Positions 36,791-48,813 of a DNA stretch of 64,000 bases are shown piece by piece. The stretch's first letter is position 1, and every line of letters begins with the position of its first letter. Origin of the DNA: Mytilus californianus. Lineage: Eukaryota > Mollusca > Bivalvia > Mytilida > Mytilidae. The notes beneath the pieces are model-generated. The model made no database searches. It saw nothing but the letters and a program-made list of their open reading frames with translations, and had not been told where the DNA came from. Location: positions 107,977,088 to 108,041,087 of the forward strand of contig NW_026262734.1 in the NCBI RefSeq assembly GCF_021869535.1. Direction: 5' to 3'. Both the position numbers and the translations under genes were made by a program.

Positions 36791-38127
36791 TTACCAACCA
36801 CTGCTGAATCGTCAGAACAAACATTTATAAAGAAGGTAAATAGGTTAAAAATACTCTCATATTGTCACATTACAAATAATGGACTTAAAAGAAATCAAAC
36901 TTTCCCACAATTTATTCTAATGTCATCATAGGAAGTTATTGTTATACACAAAAATGATGTTTTGGCATGCTTTTGAGTCTTTTCAATGAAGCTGTATTGG
37001 TGTGATTTATATCTTATTTTTTCTTTAAAGTTTATAAATAAAGTTTACCTATGTTTCATCTTATACTGCTGAGAGAAATTTTTTATATCCTGGGGAGAAA
37101 CAAAATATCTTCTGTCGTGTACATCTGTTTTTCCATGATCTCTTGCCCATTTCCAGGCCATGCATAATATTAGCATTGGCTTTTTATTCTATCAAAATTG
37201 AATATTAAAATATGTTTTTAATGTGGATATTTCACAAGGAGGATATTTTTAGGCATGCTTATGGTTCTTTTTATTGAAGCTGTATTGTCTTGATTGATAT
37301 ATCTTATTCTTTTGTTTACATTTTGTACAACAAAATTAACCTATGCTGCATCTTATACCGCTGAGATAATTATTTAAAATCCTGTGTTCATACACCTTAA
37401 AAATGAAAACGTCATTTTATTTCATATTTTGATTCTGATTTGTGCCATTATGTTTTCTTTGGGGACTTAATCAACATGATCAATGCATTTTTCTATCAGA
37501 CTTTTTCAGACGAGTTAAAAATTAGTCTGTCTTTAAGATGGTTTAATTGCAAATTGCGTATTACGGCAATTCCGGGATACGGTTTTTAGTTGAATCTGTC
37601 ATGTGACTTCAATCACCATGTGACCAAAATGTAGGCATCATTCCCAACACATGTTGAGCAAACCGTTGAAAAGTTTGATTTTATACTGCGAAATATTTGG
37701 GAAATAAAAAAAAATTATAAGATGGTCACCCTCCATCAGTCGTACTGGAATCAAGATTACGTACTTACGATACATAAATTATTTCTATACTACCCTACAG
37801 ATGGACGATTCTGAAAGTGCTGGATACTTTTAATAGAGCAGGGACACAGGCGCGCCTTCTATCTGGTAAATGACGTCATAAAGGCGTGTAAAGTTGACGA
37901 TCTTTTCAGGGTAAAGACATGATTCCAGAAATGACGTATTGGCAATATGTCTGTTTGTCTTTAATATAGATTAAAAATCTTACTCGTTCAAGCAATGCAT
38001 CTATATATTGAATTAAGGCTGGATCTGGTTTAGACAAGTGTTTTTCTTGCAAATTTTTCAAGTCATGCCCAGTATGTTGTACTTTTGGCGAATGATAACA
38101 GCTTTTTGAGACATGTACTGCACAAAT

Positions 38128-38400
38128 CTGAATAAAAAAATTGTACGGCTTTTAAGTTTATCGGTATTATTAAAAACCATCATAGTTAAATGCAAATGTC
38201 CTATATCTCTATTGTTTTCTGTTTTCAATATTGGGCTGTTCCATTTAAACATATGTGGTGCCCAGTGAAAGCAATGTAAAAATCCGGTTACAACTCCTTG
38301 AGGGGCTGTTATAATGTTTTGTGTTTCAGATAAGGACAAGAGATTTTGAGGAAATAAAACAAAAACAGTAATTTCAGGGTGTCCTCCTATTGGGATATCT
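38128..38400 (-). other. Open minus-strand frame of unknown origin
   Basis: An uninterrupted frame upstream of the 38.1 kb exon reads IGGHPEITVFVLFPQNLLS and later GVVTGFLHCFHWAPHMFKWN. It has no clear splice borders of its own and no family I recognise. It may be intron sequence of the composite gene that happens to be open. Confidence 0.2.
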
Positions 38401-38830
38401 ATAAATAGAACAGTTTAATATAGTTTTTGCATATACTCTGTTAAATTTAGAAGTCAACATATTTTTGTTGATTTGATCACAGAATTATCCATATTGTACC
38501 AAAAACCAGTATGGTAAAAGTTATATGGGTGTCTTATTCATATATTAGAAAATTTTCAGACTGCAATATTTTCTGTTTTTGAAGTGCATCGAAATATTGT
38601 TTCATCACGTTTTGCTATGATATAGTTTGACAAACTTGTTTTATATCTTTGTTAAGTGATTTAGAAAATCAATCGTTTGTTCAAGTATATCAAAAATTGT
38701 TAGTGAATTGTTAGTTTGAATCTAACTAATAACCCACCACATTCTATATATGCCTGTCCTAAGTCAGGAACCTGTATTTAATGGGTTTCGTTTGTTTTTG
38801 TGTTACATATTTGTTTTTCGTTCATTATTT

Positions 38831-39036
38831 TGTACATAAATTAGTGCGTCAATTTTCTCTTTTGAATCGTTTTACATATGTCATTTCGGGTCCTTCTATA
38901 GCTGACTATGCGGTATGAGCTTTGATCATTTTTGAAGGAAATAAACTGACCTATAGTTATTAATTTCTGTGTCATTTAGTTAATCGACAACTATAGAATA
39001 GTTGTGTCATTGGCATTCATACCACATCTTCTTTTA
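38831..39036 (-). mobile_element. Dispersed short element, near full length
   Basis: Minus-strand copy of the element at 27411: it begins (from the right) TAAAAGAAGATGTGGTATGA and ends TAATTTATGTACA. It is inserted in an intron of the composite gene. The target duplication was not resolved. Confidence 0.65.
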
Positions 39037-39619
39037 TAACATCAAAATTTAAAGCAACCGTATTTAAAAATGTAATCTGTATAAAGCAATTGGGGTTAGC
39101 ATCTTTCAACACTATTTAGGAAATTCTTACCGAAAAGAAACATATGCAGAACATCCATTAGCTACGGTTAGCAGGGATCCCTTATTTTCCCTCTAGGTTT
39201 ACGACACCTACAATAAAACGAAATTCTAAAGCATAAATTAAATGCTTATTCACTTTATAAAAGCAGTAATTCCCTAAATGGAATAAATAATTAAGTTTCA
39301 AAACGTACATTCTTCTGCATAATAACTACATAGGACCCATTTCTCCATAAAATTAAATGAGACAGCTAGGGTCTGATTTCCTTTTCAGAGTATCAAATAT
39401 GACACAGAGGTTATGGAATGGTTTGTGTTGCTCAAACTTAATTTGTTCTTGTAGTTATCGTAGTTATGAATTTATATCATTTTTCATCAATTCTTGTGTT
39501 GACATTTCTTTTCTATTGCTTTTCTTATGTATGAATTATGATTGTCCCCTTGGTATCTTCTGCTTCTTTTTTTTCTTGTTGCAAATTAATGTGTGCTGCA
39601 CTATTTGTTTTTAGTTAGT

Positions 39620-40560
39620 GTGTGTCAAAATCTGAGTTATATTAGTCTGATGTCATTATGATAACTAGTGAAAGTTCAGCAACAAATGCAGAAAAAGTAG
39701 AAGTAGCATTTTATGTTTATTGGTAGGTATATGGTCCTTTCTTATACTAATTAGTGATTCTAAGATATGTAAAGGATATGCCACAAAAATAACACTTGAC
39801 ACCCATTTCTGGATATTGATAAAACTGCTTTATTAAAGTTAAGCTTACATACATTATAAAGACAGGGTGTAAAGGAGGCGAGGTTAATATTTGCATTCAA
39901 TCAAATTGGATTCTGACATATTTTTACCCTGACATAACCTGTGTGTATGTGATGTTAGATAACAAATGTATACACATGTTTGTAGAATGCCTTTATGTTT
40001 CTGTCTTCCAATGATTTTTATTGACATTGGGGTCATTGCCTTATTTGATGTGAATACTGAAGATGACCTAAAAAGAAAATGTGTACTTTTATGATGACCT
40101 GAGGTAATCTATGTTATTTTTTTATTAAAAAAGGTAATATATGTATTGCCGAGGTGACATAGTTTAACAAGGTATTACAGAGGTGACCTTATGTAATCTA
40201 TATGTAATATAATGTAAGTGATCTGATGTAATATTTGTAATGTAAAAATGACCTGGGGTGAGATATGTACTGTGGAAGTGAATTTAGATTAACAATATAA
40301 TAAACAAGATACTTAAGGTAATCTATGTAAATATGAAAGTTACCTGAGTTATCTAAATAATATGCAAATTACCTGAGGTAATCTGAATAATATGCACGTT
40401 ACCAAGCAGAAGTCTATGTTACTATGTGATCTACATGATGTAATCAATTTATTCTGTCTGTGATATGATGTAATATATCTATTTTAAATTTGAACTTATA
40501 TAATCATTGTATTGTCAAAGGATGTAAATGAATTTGTAATTATGAAACCTTCATAATGTT
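39620..40560. repeat. Diverged short tandem array with ACCTGAGGTAATCTATGTAA-type units
   Basis: From about 40090 to 40480 a degenerate unit of about 25-45 bp recurs (GACCTGAGGTAATCTATGT, GAGGTGACCTTATGTAATCT, TTACCTGAGGTAATCTGAAT). The ACCTGAGGT core resembles the inverted motifs of the satellite at 43.56-47.79 kb. It lies in an intron of the composite gene. The flanks 39620-40090 show nothing else. Confidence 0.55.
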
Positions 40561-41118
40561 TTATGTCAAACCTTTCACATCGATACTGATCTGTGTCCTT
40601 GTTCTTTTTTCGGTGATTGAACCTTCCAATGAGCATATCATCCAAGTTTATTAAATGTGCTGTTATAATATCATCTGTATCTTCATCATTGCTAACAAGT
40701 AAATTAAATCCATAAATTAGATTTTCTAGTATTCATATAATCAACAATGATTAAGAATTTTTATTAACAAAGTTACTGATTAACTAATAAAAAGGTGTAA
40801 ATTGAGAAAAATGTAGACCGTGAAATTACAATTATTATTTAATAAATAAATGTGATTTTCCATACATTTACTCGTACCTATATCAATGATTCAAATTAAA
40901 TATTTTTTTATAAAGAAAATAATGGTGCAGATTTGAATTTCCACGAATCCCTTTACACAATAAACGACACTTGTTTTATCTCCCTTGTATGAAATAAAAA
41001 CAAATATAATTTAGTGTGGAAAGTAACGATCAGGTCTAAAATACAGTTATTTTCCAAGTAATTATTTTGTTGTAATAACTAAGGTCTTCAGAACAGAAAT
41101 TATATTTTAGAAGGCTTG

Positions 41119-41177
41119 GTGTGACAGCCTATGAATTCGTGTTTTAAATCATAACTGAATTTATAGGCTGTCACAAC
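41119..41177. repeat. Short inverted repeat
   Basis: TGTGACAGCCTATGAATTC and GAATTTATAGGCTGTCACA form a hairpin of about 19 bp with one mismatch and a loop of about 20 bases. It lies within an intron of the composite gene. Confidence 0.7.
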
Positions 41178-42637
41178 TTTAATTATTTATATGAAAATAA
41201 AGAAGATAATCCCAATGCTACAAGTCCTACAACATGAAAACAGTTCAAAATGGAGGATTTTAAACATTACAGACACATGTACTAGTAATATTATTTTTTA
41301 AGATTAATACTTAATGCCATTACCTTACACACTTTATTATACACTGTACATCACTTAAAAAACTTTTACAAAATCTAGATTTGATATATTCCTGGAAACA
41401 ATTATCTGAAATAGATAATAACTGATAACTTGTCAAGAAAGGAAGTATTTAGAGACTATGAACATGTAAAGTGACGAACTGCATCTAATATCATAAACAC
41501 AATAATAAGAAAGGTCCAACCATTGACCTTAGTGTCATTGTAATTTGTTTTACAATAGGAGACAGTGAGTCTTGCATTATGTCTGCAGTGGATCACAATG
41601 AAAAAGTGTGGACCAAAATTAATCATTTTCATCCCCCTTCATTTGCGCAATGTTTTATGATTTTAAAATGATTCATCATCGTTCGTTAAATGTGTTGATT
41701 TGACTGCTAGTATTTTAAAAACTTATTTTTCCTTCAAACTTTATTCAACAATTAAACCCTTTCTGAACCAAGCCAGATATCAGTTTATATAAATATAGAA
41801 CTTTAATTTTTGTAAAAATCTCTGATTTAAACCTGAAAAAAATCATTTTACAAATTTTGATTTAAAGCTCATATAAATATTACAAATTATCATGCACACC
41901 TTCTTGTGTCTGTTGTAGTTGGGGAGAACCATTATCAAGATAAGCATCAGTACTGTCCAGCTTCTCTGTCAGGTAAAACAAAATTTACATTGATTATTAA
42001 CACATTTTAGTATTACATAAAAGGTTATAACAACATAACAATTAATGCACACTTCTAAATATTTGTTTTTGTATTCCTAATAAAATAGATAGAGGTGTTA
42101 TGAATTAGCCTGTGTGACAGTGTATGAAACAAAATGGGAAGTGATAACAATTTATAGAGACATGCATAATTCAATGTTAGATCTGTTGCTCTGCCCTCAG
42201 GATTAGAACCCTTGGTTCAGGACATTGAATATCATGATTGCATTGTATTCAGCACCCTTAACTTTGGCAACCTGACCCTTTGAAAGAGAGCTCGGATAGA
42301 ATATTGTAGTAAAATAATCAATGCATCAAACTCTTCAATATTGTAGGTATTCCTTTTTTTTACATTTATGAGTTATAAAGGACTTTATTACTATAGACTT
42401 TGAAGTATATCACAGTGTTACGGGGTAATTTTAAAATGTGAATGTACTTTGCATCCTTTAAATGACCATGTGTTATATGTGTATCTTCTTGGTTTTATTG
42501 ATTATATTTGTTTTGGCTATCAATTATTTATGCACACAGTTTCGTTGAGGGGATATTGGGTAATATACACATGTAGAGCATTTTTACATAAGTCTAATGA
42601 ATTATAGTCATAAAATCACTTCTTTAATATAACTAAC

Positions 42638-43507
42638 CTGTTTTTGGTTTTAAATAAAAAGGTCGCAATGATTGGTAATGATTTTCCCAAATATGACCCA
42701 AAAGAATAAGATCAGCAGAGGCATTGTTACAATTAATCCAAATAATATTGTCATCAAGATGAGTGTTAGGGCTCAGTTGATTATTATAATGTTACATTTT
42801 AAGACAGCTGACATCCCTAGAACAACAACATGGTCTGCCCATTCCCCCATTCGTCTCAGATATGCCTTCATATCAGCATTCTGAACAAATTTCTCCCAGT
42901 GAATCTGTCCGTCTTCTTGCTAATTTTAAAAAAAAAGTAACTTTAAAATACTCATATTCTTAAAGTTTTCCTGATTGTTTTTCATGGAACTTTATATAAA
43001 CATGCAGAAATTGTGTTTTCTTTACATACAAATTTATGTTATAGACAAAACCTCAGCTCCTTGTTGAAGGTGTACCTTTTATCACTAAAAAGAATGGAAC
43101 ACTTTCATGTTGAAGACTCGGTTAACTGTTGAAATGCATGTTGCTTTTTTTGTATACTCTTTAAAAGATGGTTTATGGGGTAGTGCTGAAATAGCTGTTA
43201 TTAGTATATGACAGTCAACCATAGCATACCTAACAGTTATAGATAGTTACCTCTAGTACTGGATTATGTTCAAGAAAGTCAATGCATTTCTCTCTAAGAA
43301 GAGCTGGATTTTGTCTTTGTACACCAAGTCTGATCAGTTGGTCACTTACAGCTTCGAGAAAGCAATCCCCATTTTAAGGTGTTGGAGTGCTGTATTCAAG
43401 TCCTACCATTTCAATGTTTCTCAGAAGTGTATCTTCTGTACTGTTCTGGCTGGCTGAAATATGTGTGCTTGATTGTAGTAAAGCATCCAGGTCTTTACAT
43501 CTAATTC
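42638..43507 (-). pseudogene. OTU-type cysteine protease domain exons of the composite gene
   Basis: Exon 43507-43251 reads GIRCKDLDALLQSS, then a stop codon directly before NGDCFLEAVSDQLIRLG, the OTU catalytic Cys motif (usually DGDC/DGNC-F, here N for the first D). Exon 42919-42638 joins in phase and gives QIHWEKFVQNADMKAYL, MGEWADHVVVLGMSAVL and, after a small frameshift, LILLGHIWENHYQSLRP with the catalytic His in NHYQSL. The order Cys-box, WxxH-like box, HY motif and a length of about 165 residues fit an OTU domain. OTU enzymes cleave ubiquitin-like linkages; its role in a transposon protein is unknown. Confidence 0.75.
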
Positions 43508-43559
43508 CTACATATATAGGGTATGAAAATTTACATATAAGGAAACTTATGCCTTAATA

Positions 43560-46500
43560 CATTGATTTCTATATTCTTAATGTAGGATTTCTTGATATTT
43601 GCATTGTTTATGTTTTGTATTTGTTAAGAAGAAGACTTGAGAATCTTACGGTAAATTGTGTGTATATACTGTATTTCTGTGCTGACCTGAAGTACCAACT
43701 GGATTTAAAGAATTGTAGATAAAATGCTAGGTAACTTATGAGTAAATACAATGTATTCTATATTCTGAAGGAAGAATTTCATGATAATTGATTATATTAT
43801 GTTTTGGTTTAGAACACTTCAGTTAACTTAAGGTATATTGGTTATATTTTGTAAGGATATTGCATAGTTTATGTCATGTATTTGTTAAGGTGACCTGAGT
43901 AAACTTGAGTTAAATGGCTTATATTTGTTGGTTTTCTTTTGGGTGACCTCAGGTACCCCTGTAATGAAAGAATCCTAAATACAATGCTAGGATATAATTA
44001 TGCTGTAATAAACGAATTTCTTCATTTTAAATGTAGGACTTCATGGACGTTGTATTGTTTATGTCATGTATTTGTTAAGGTGATCTGAGTTAACTTGAGT
44101 TAAATGGGTTATATTTGTTGGCTTTTGTTGGGGTGTCCTCAGGTAACCCCTGTAATGAACGAATAGTAGATACAACATGTACAATGCTAGGGTATATAAT
44201 TATGCTGTAATAAACTGATTTTTTCAATCTAAATGTAGGACTTCATGAACATGATGAACATTGCATAGTTTATGTCAAATATTTGTTAAGGTGGCCTGAG
44301 ATAACTTGAGTTAAATGGGTTATATTTGTTGGTTTTTTTTGGGGGGGACCTCAGGTACCCCTGTAATGAAAGAATAATAGATACTATGCTAGGGTATATA
44401 ATTATATGCTGTAATAAACTAATTTCTTCATTTGAATTGCAGGACATCATGGACATTGCATAGTTCATGTCATGTTTTTGTTAAGGTGACCTGAGTTAAC
44501 TTGAGTTAAATGCTTTATATTTGTTTGTTTTTTTTGGGGTGACCTCAGGTACCCCTGTAATGAAAGAATAAAAGATACAATTCTAAGGTATATGATTATG
44601 CTGTAATAAACTAATTTCTTAAATCTCAATGTAGGAATTCGTGAACATGATGGACATTGCATAGTTTATGTCATGTATTTGTTAAGGTGACCTGAGTTAA
44701 CTTGAGTTAAATGGGTTATATTTGTTGGTTTTTTTGGGGTGACCTCAGGTACCCTTGTAATGAAAGAATAATAGATACAATGCTTGGGTATATATTTATG
44801 CTGTAATAAACTAATTTTTTCATTCTAAATGTAGGACGTTATGGGCATTGCATAGTTTATGTCATGTATTTGTTAAGGTGATCTGAGTTAACTTGAGTTA
44901 AATGCGTTATATTTGTTTTGTTTTTTTGGGGTGATCTCAGGTACCCCTGTAAAGAAAGAATAAAAGATTCAAACCTAAGGTATATAATTATGCTGTCATA
45001 AACTAATTTCTTCATTCTAAATGTAGGAATTCGTGAACATGATGGTCATTGCATAGTTTATGTCATGTATTTGTTAAGGTGACCTGATTTAACTTGAGTT
45101 AAATGGGTTATATTTGTTGGGGTTTTTTGGGTGACCTCAGGTACCCCTGTAATGAAAGAATAAAAGATACAATCCTAGGGTATATAATTATGCTGTAATA
45201 AACTAATTTCATCATTTCAAATGAAGGACTTCATGGACATGATGGACATTGCATAGTTAATGTCATATATTTGTTAAGATGACTTGGGTTAACTTGAGTT
45301 GAATGGGTTATATTTGTTAGTTTTTTTTTAGGGATGACCTCAGGTAACCCCTGTTATTAAAGAGTAGTAGATACTATGCTAGGGTATATAATTATGCTGT
45401 AATAAACTAATTTCTTCATTTTAAATGTAGGACGTCATGGACGTTGTATTGTTTATGTCATGTATTTGTTAAGGTGACCTGAGTTAATTTGAGTTAAATG
45501 GGTTATATTTGTTGGGGTTTTAGAGGTGACCTCAAGTAACCCCTGTTATCAAGAAATAGAGGATACTATGCTAGGATATAAGATTTATGCTGTAATAAAC
45601 TAATTTCTTCATTTTAAATAGTTTAAACATATTTTATTGTTCAAAAATGACAAATGGATTAGACACAAGTTTTTCAACTTAGTAACGTCTTCATTAATTC
45701 ATTTTAAATGTAGGAATTCGTGAACATGATTGACATTGCATACTTCATGTCATGTATTTGTTAAGGTGACCTGATTTAACTTGAGTTAAATGGGTTATGT
45801 TTGTTGTTTTGTTTTTTTTTTTTTTTTTGGGGGGGGGAGGGGGGGGGGGGGGGGTTGGGTTGCCTTAAGTACCCTTGTAATGAAAGAATAATAGATACAA
45901 TGCTTGAGTATATAATTATGCTTAAATAAACTAATTTCTTCATTTTAAATGTAGGACGTCATGGACGTGGTATTGTTTATGTAATGTACTTATTAAGGTG
46001 ACCTGAGTTAACTTGAGTTAAATGGGTTATATTTGTTAGGTTAGTTTTGGGGTGACCTCAGGTACCCCTGTAATGAAAAAATAAAAGATACAATCCAAGG
46101 GTATATATTTATACTGTAATAAACTAATTTTTTCATTCTAAATGTAAGAATTCATGAACATGATGGACATTGCATAGTTTATGTAATGTACTTGTTAAGG
46201 TGACATGAGTTAACTTGAGTTAAATGGGTTATATTTGTTGGGGTTTTTCGGAGGACCTCAGGTACCCCTGTAATTAAAGAATAGTAGATACTATGCTAGG
46301 TATATAATTATGCTGTATAAACTAATTTCTTCATTCTAAATATAGGACTTCGTGAACAATGACGGACATTGCATTGTTTATGTCATGTATTTGTTAATGT
46401 GAACTGAGTTTATTTGAGATGAATTGCTTGTATGATGTGGGTTTTTTGGGTGACCTCAGGTACCCCTGTAATTAAAGAATAGTAGATACTATGCTATGGT

Positions 46501-47790
46501 TTATAAATATGCTGCAATAAACTAGTTTCTTCATTCTAAATGAAGGACTTCGTGAACATGATGGACATTGCATAGTTTATGTCATGTATTTGTTAAGGGG
46601 ACATGATTTAACTTGAGTTAAATGGATTATATTTGTTGTTTTTTGGGAGGTGACCACAGGTACCCTTGTTATGAAAGAATAGTAGATAAAATGCTAGGGT
46701 ATATAATTATGCTGTAATAAACTTATTTCTTCATTCTTAATGTAGGACTTCATGGAAGTTGTATTGTTTATGTCATGTATTTGTTAAGGTGACCTGAGTT
46801 AATCTGAATAAAATGGGTTATATTTGTTAGGTTTTTTCGGGTGACCTCAGGTACCCATTTAATGAAAGAATAGTAGATAAAATGCTATGGTATATAATTA
46901 TGTTGTAATAAACTAATATCTTCATTCTAAATGTTTGACTTCAAGGCATTGTAATGTTTATGTAATGTATTTGTTAAGGTGATCTGAGTTAACTTGAGTT
47001 AAAGGGGTTATATTTGTTAGTTTTCTTTTGGGTGACCTCAGGTACCCCTGTAATGAAAGAATAGTAGATACATTGCTAGTGTATATAATTATGCTGTAAT
47101 AAACTAATTTCTTTATTCTAAATGTAGGACGTCATGGACATTGCACTGTTTATGACTTGTATTTGTTAAGGTGACCTGATTTAACTTGATTTAAATGGGT
47201 TATATTTGTTGGTTTTCCTTTTGGTGACCTCGGGTGCCCCTGTAATGAAAGAATTGTAGATAAAATGCTAGGTTATATAATTATGCTGTAATAAACTTAT
47301 TTCTTTATTCTAAATGTAGGATTTTATGGACATTGCACTGTTTATGTCTTGTATTTGTTTATGTGACCTGAGATTACTTTAGGTTAATTGTGTTTACATA
47401 TACTGTTTTGGTGGTGACCTGAGGTAAGCAATGTAATAAAGAAGTGTGATTCATGTTTGGTAACTAATGAGTGAATAAACTGAATTATATTAGGTAAATA
47501 TAGCATACAATGGACATTGCATTGTTTATAGTCTGTAGAATGATGAGGTAGCTTGAGTTCAATTTAGGTAAATTTTGTATATATTGTGTACTTTGGATTA
47601 CATTTAAGGTGTGACCTGAGGTAACCCCTTTAATTAAAGTATTGTTGATAAAAGTAACTTATGCATAAATTAACTGAATTCTATACTGTAAATGGAGAAT
47701 GTCATCGACATTGCATTGACTTTTTTATGTATTTGTTTAGAAAACTTAAATTAACTTGAGGATAATTGTTTATAAAATGTGTTTTTTAGG
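43560..47790. repeat. Satellite array, about 197-bp unit, about 20 copies
   Basis: Landmarks TTTATGTCATGTATTTGTTA, GGTGACCTGAGTTAACTTGA, GTGACCTCAGGTACCCCTGT and TATGCTGTAATAAACTAAT recur at intervals of about 190-205 bp. Middle copies are most alike, and those at both edges (43.6-43.9 and 47.3-47.8 kb) are most diverged and resemble each other. Each unit holds an inverted pair, ACCTGAG and CTCAGGT, about 50 bp apart. One unit contains a roughly 75-bp insertion (about 45618-45700) and another a poly-T/poly-G run. The array starts about 50 bp upstream of the first recognised exon of the OTU-MULE gene. Confidence 0.9.
45809..45856. repeat. Poly-T then poly-G homopolymer run in the satellite
   Basis: A T run of about 20 is followed by a G run of more than 20 with one A. 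It replaces the normal short T/G segment of one satellite unit. It may form G-quadruplex or reflect assembly difficulty. Confidence 0.8.
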
Positions 47791-47799
47791 GGGTTTCCT

Positions 47800-48800
47800 G
47801 AACAAATCACTATAACTTAAGCATTTTTACCTGATGTTGACACTGTATTGAGGAAATTGTAGAGGGGATGACATTGTGTGTATAAACTGTATTCTGTATT
47901 TACATGGATATGAATGGCAATGTTTTTATTATGAATTAAAATCATGAATATGATCTGTTTTGATATTCTGTCAACGAAGTTTAATATCTGAATATTCAAA
48001 AACATAAGCAAGGTCATATCAAAATGTATTTATACAGCAATATCTTATCATACTTATAGCATGTCTTTCAAAGATTCTAATTATAATACCTAAAGCTTTT
48101 AAAACTTTATATTGTGAAGCCACAAGCTTCTTCTCTAGATCTGAAAAAAATAGTGTCTATTGAAACACTTCACAAATGATTTTGCCATAGGACAAAGTCA
48201 GATGACCAAATCCTCAATAGCATACAACTACATTGTGTCTTAGATGGAGAGTTGTCTCATTTGCACTCACATCACTCTTTCTTATTTTTATCAGATACAA
48301 TTATCTACATTCAAACTTTCCTTGTGTATATTGGTCCTTAAAGTTATTTCTTAGAAGAAATATTAAATATGATTAGGTATTATGTTGTCACAGTCTGTTT
48401 CTTTTTCCTGTAAATGATAAATGATTGAAAATATTTTTTTTTTCATTTTTTGAGTGCATGTAATTTTCACTGACACATATCTTATTATATTCTCAGTTCA
48501 GAACTTAACAAAAGAACAATTGTATTTAAAGTTAACGGATAAATAGTTGTTTTAACTTGATTTAACTTAATTTGGTCTATTATATGGTATTTCCATGAAC
48601 GTGGCCAAATTTGGTGGTGACTTGTTTGTGAATTATGCTGCGTCCTCATCTGATGAACTTTTATCCATATTGTTTTGTTGGTATAAAGCAAATAAAACTG
48701 GGAGAAATAAGTTATTTTGCATTTTGATGATTCTTGGTGGGGTCACGTGTTTATGTACAATTTTCACGTATTTATACGCTTACAAATGTGAGTCAAAATG
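47800..48800. other. Intergenic DNA, one unassigned open frame
   Basis: A 68-codon plus frame at 48595-48801 has a hydrophobic stretch (ILMILGGVTCLCTIFTYLY) but no upstream context or family. A fragment of the dispersed repeat (GGAGAGTTGTCTCATTTGC) lies near 48246. Confidence 0.3.
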
Positions 48801-48813
48801 ATATATAGAGATT

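Larger units (their letters stand above)
34618..37188 (-). pseudogene. MULE-type transposase core exons of the composite gene
   Basis: Four exons join in phase. 37188-37049 reads KPMLILCMAWKWARDHGKTD then RRYFVSPQDIKNFSQQYK. 35750-35664 reads RCQCNDSLAVNHLCTQTLKD. 35391-35288 reads TEKQPLIIVYRNANQ and NVVFLDATHK. 34788-34618 reads GLTAYGYVFYALVARSDYGK then GTPLAFCISSQDTSEIVATF. DATHK with the following Y-x-LY-LLV-like strand is the first catalytic Asp region of MULE-type (RNase H fold) transposases. A 1-base deletion near 34685 shifts the frame; in the shifted frame the exon continues LKTSANKSGFTFNPR to a GTAGTC donor. The later catalytic residues were not found. Confidence 0.7.
37984..41965 (-). 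pseudogene. Linker and FLYWCH/FAR1-like zinc-finger exons of the composite gene
   Basis: Exon 41965-41900 gives EKLDSTDAYLDNGSPQLQQ. Exon 40725-40572 gives SNDEDTDDIITAHL and FNHRKKNKDTDQYRCER. The next, 39207-39131, begins in phase with CRKPRGKIRDP and, past a 1-base loss, continues VANGCSAYVSF. Exon 38127-37984 gives VHVSKSCYHSPKVQHTGHD and KPDPALIQYIDALLER. The Cys pair (YRCERCRK) followed by a His-x-His-like region resembles the DNA-binding finger that precedes MULE transposase cores. The junction of the last two exons is off phase by eye, so a further indel or another acceptor is possible. Confidence 0.6.
34618..43507 (-). pseudogene. Composite OTU protease / zinc finger / MULE transposase gene, decayed
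   Basis: Ten minus-strand exons bounded by AG/GT: 43507-43251, 42919-42638, 41965-41900, 40725-40572, 39207-39131, 38127-37984, 37188-37049, 35750-35664, 35391-35288 and 34788-34618. Reading phase agrees at nearly every junction, which chance would not give. The products run OTU domain, acidic linker, Cys/His finger, MULE-type core. Lesions: TAA at 43374-43376, frameshifts near 42775, 39175 and 34685, and an unresolved phase between the 39.1 and 38.1 kb exons. No start exon or 3' end was found. Introns contain a SINE, a foldback, a dispersed repeat and a small array. In animals, MULE transposons related to Phantom are the likeliest relatives; a domesticated gene is the alternative. Some indels could be assembly errors. 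Confidence 0.75.

Noticed and set aside
44286-44662. Two similar minus-strand frames (60 and 65 codons) with repeated LSLQGYLRSP
   Set aside because: They are translations of adjacent satellite units; the repetition reflects DNA tandem structure, not a protein family.
48595-48801. 68-codon plus-strand frame with a hydrophobic segment
   Set aside because: One membrane-like stretch is not enough; no signal peptide, family or neighbouring exon supports it.
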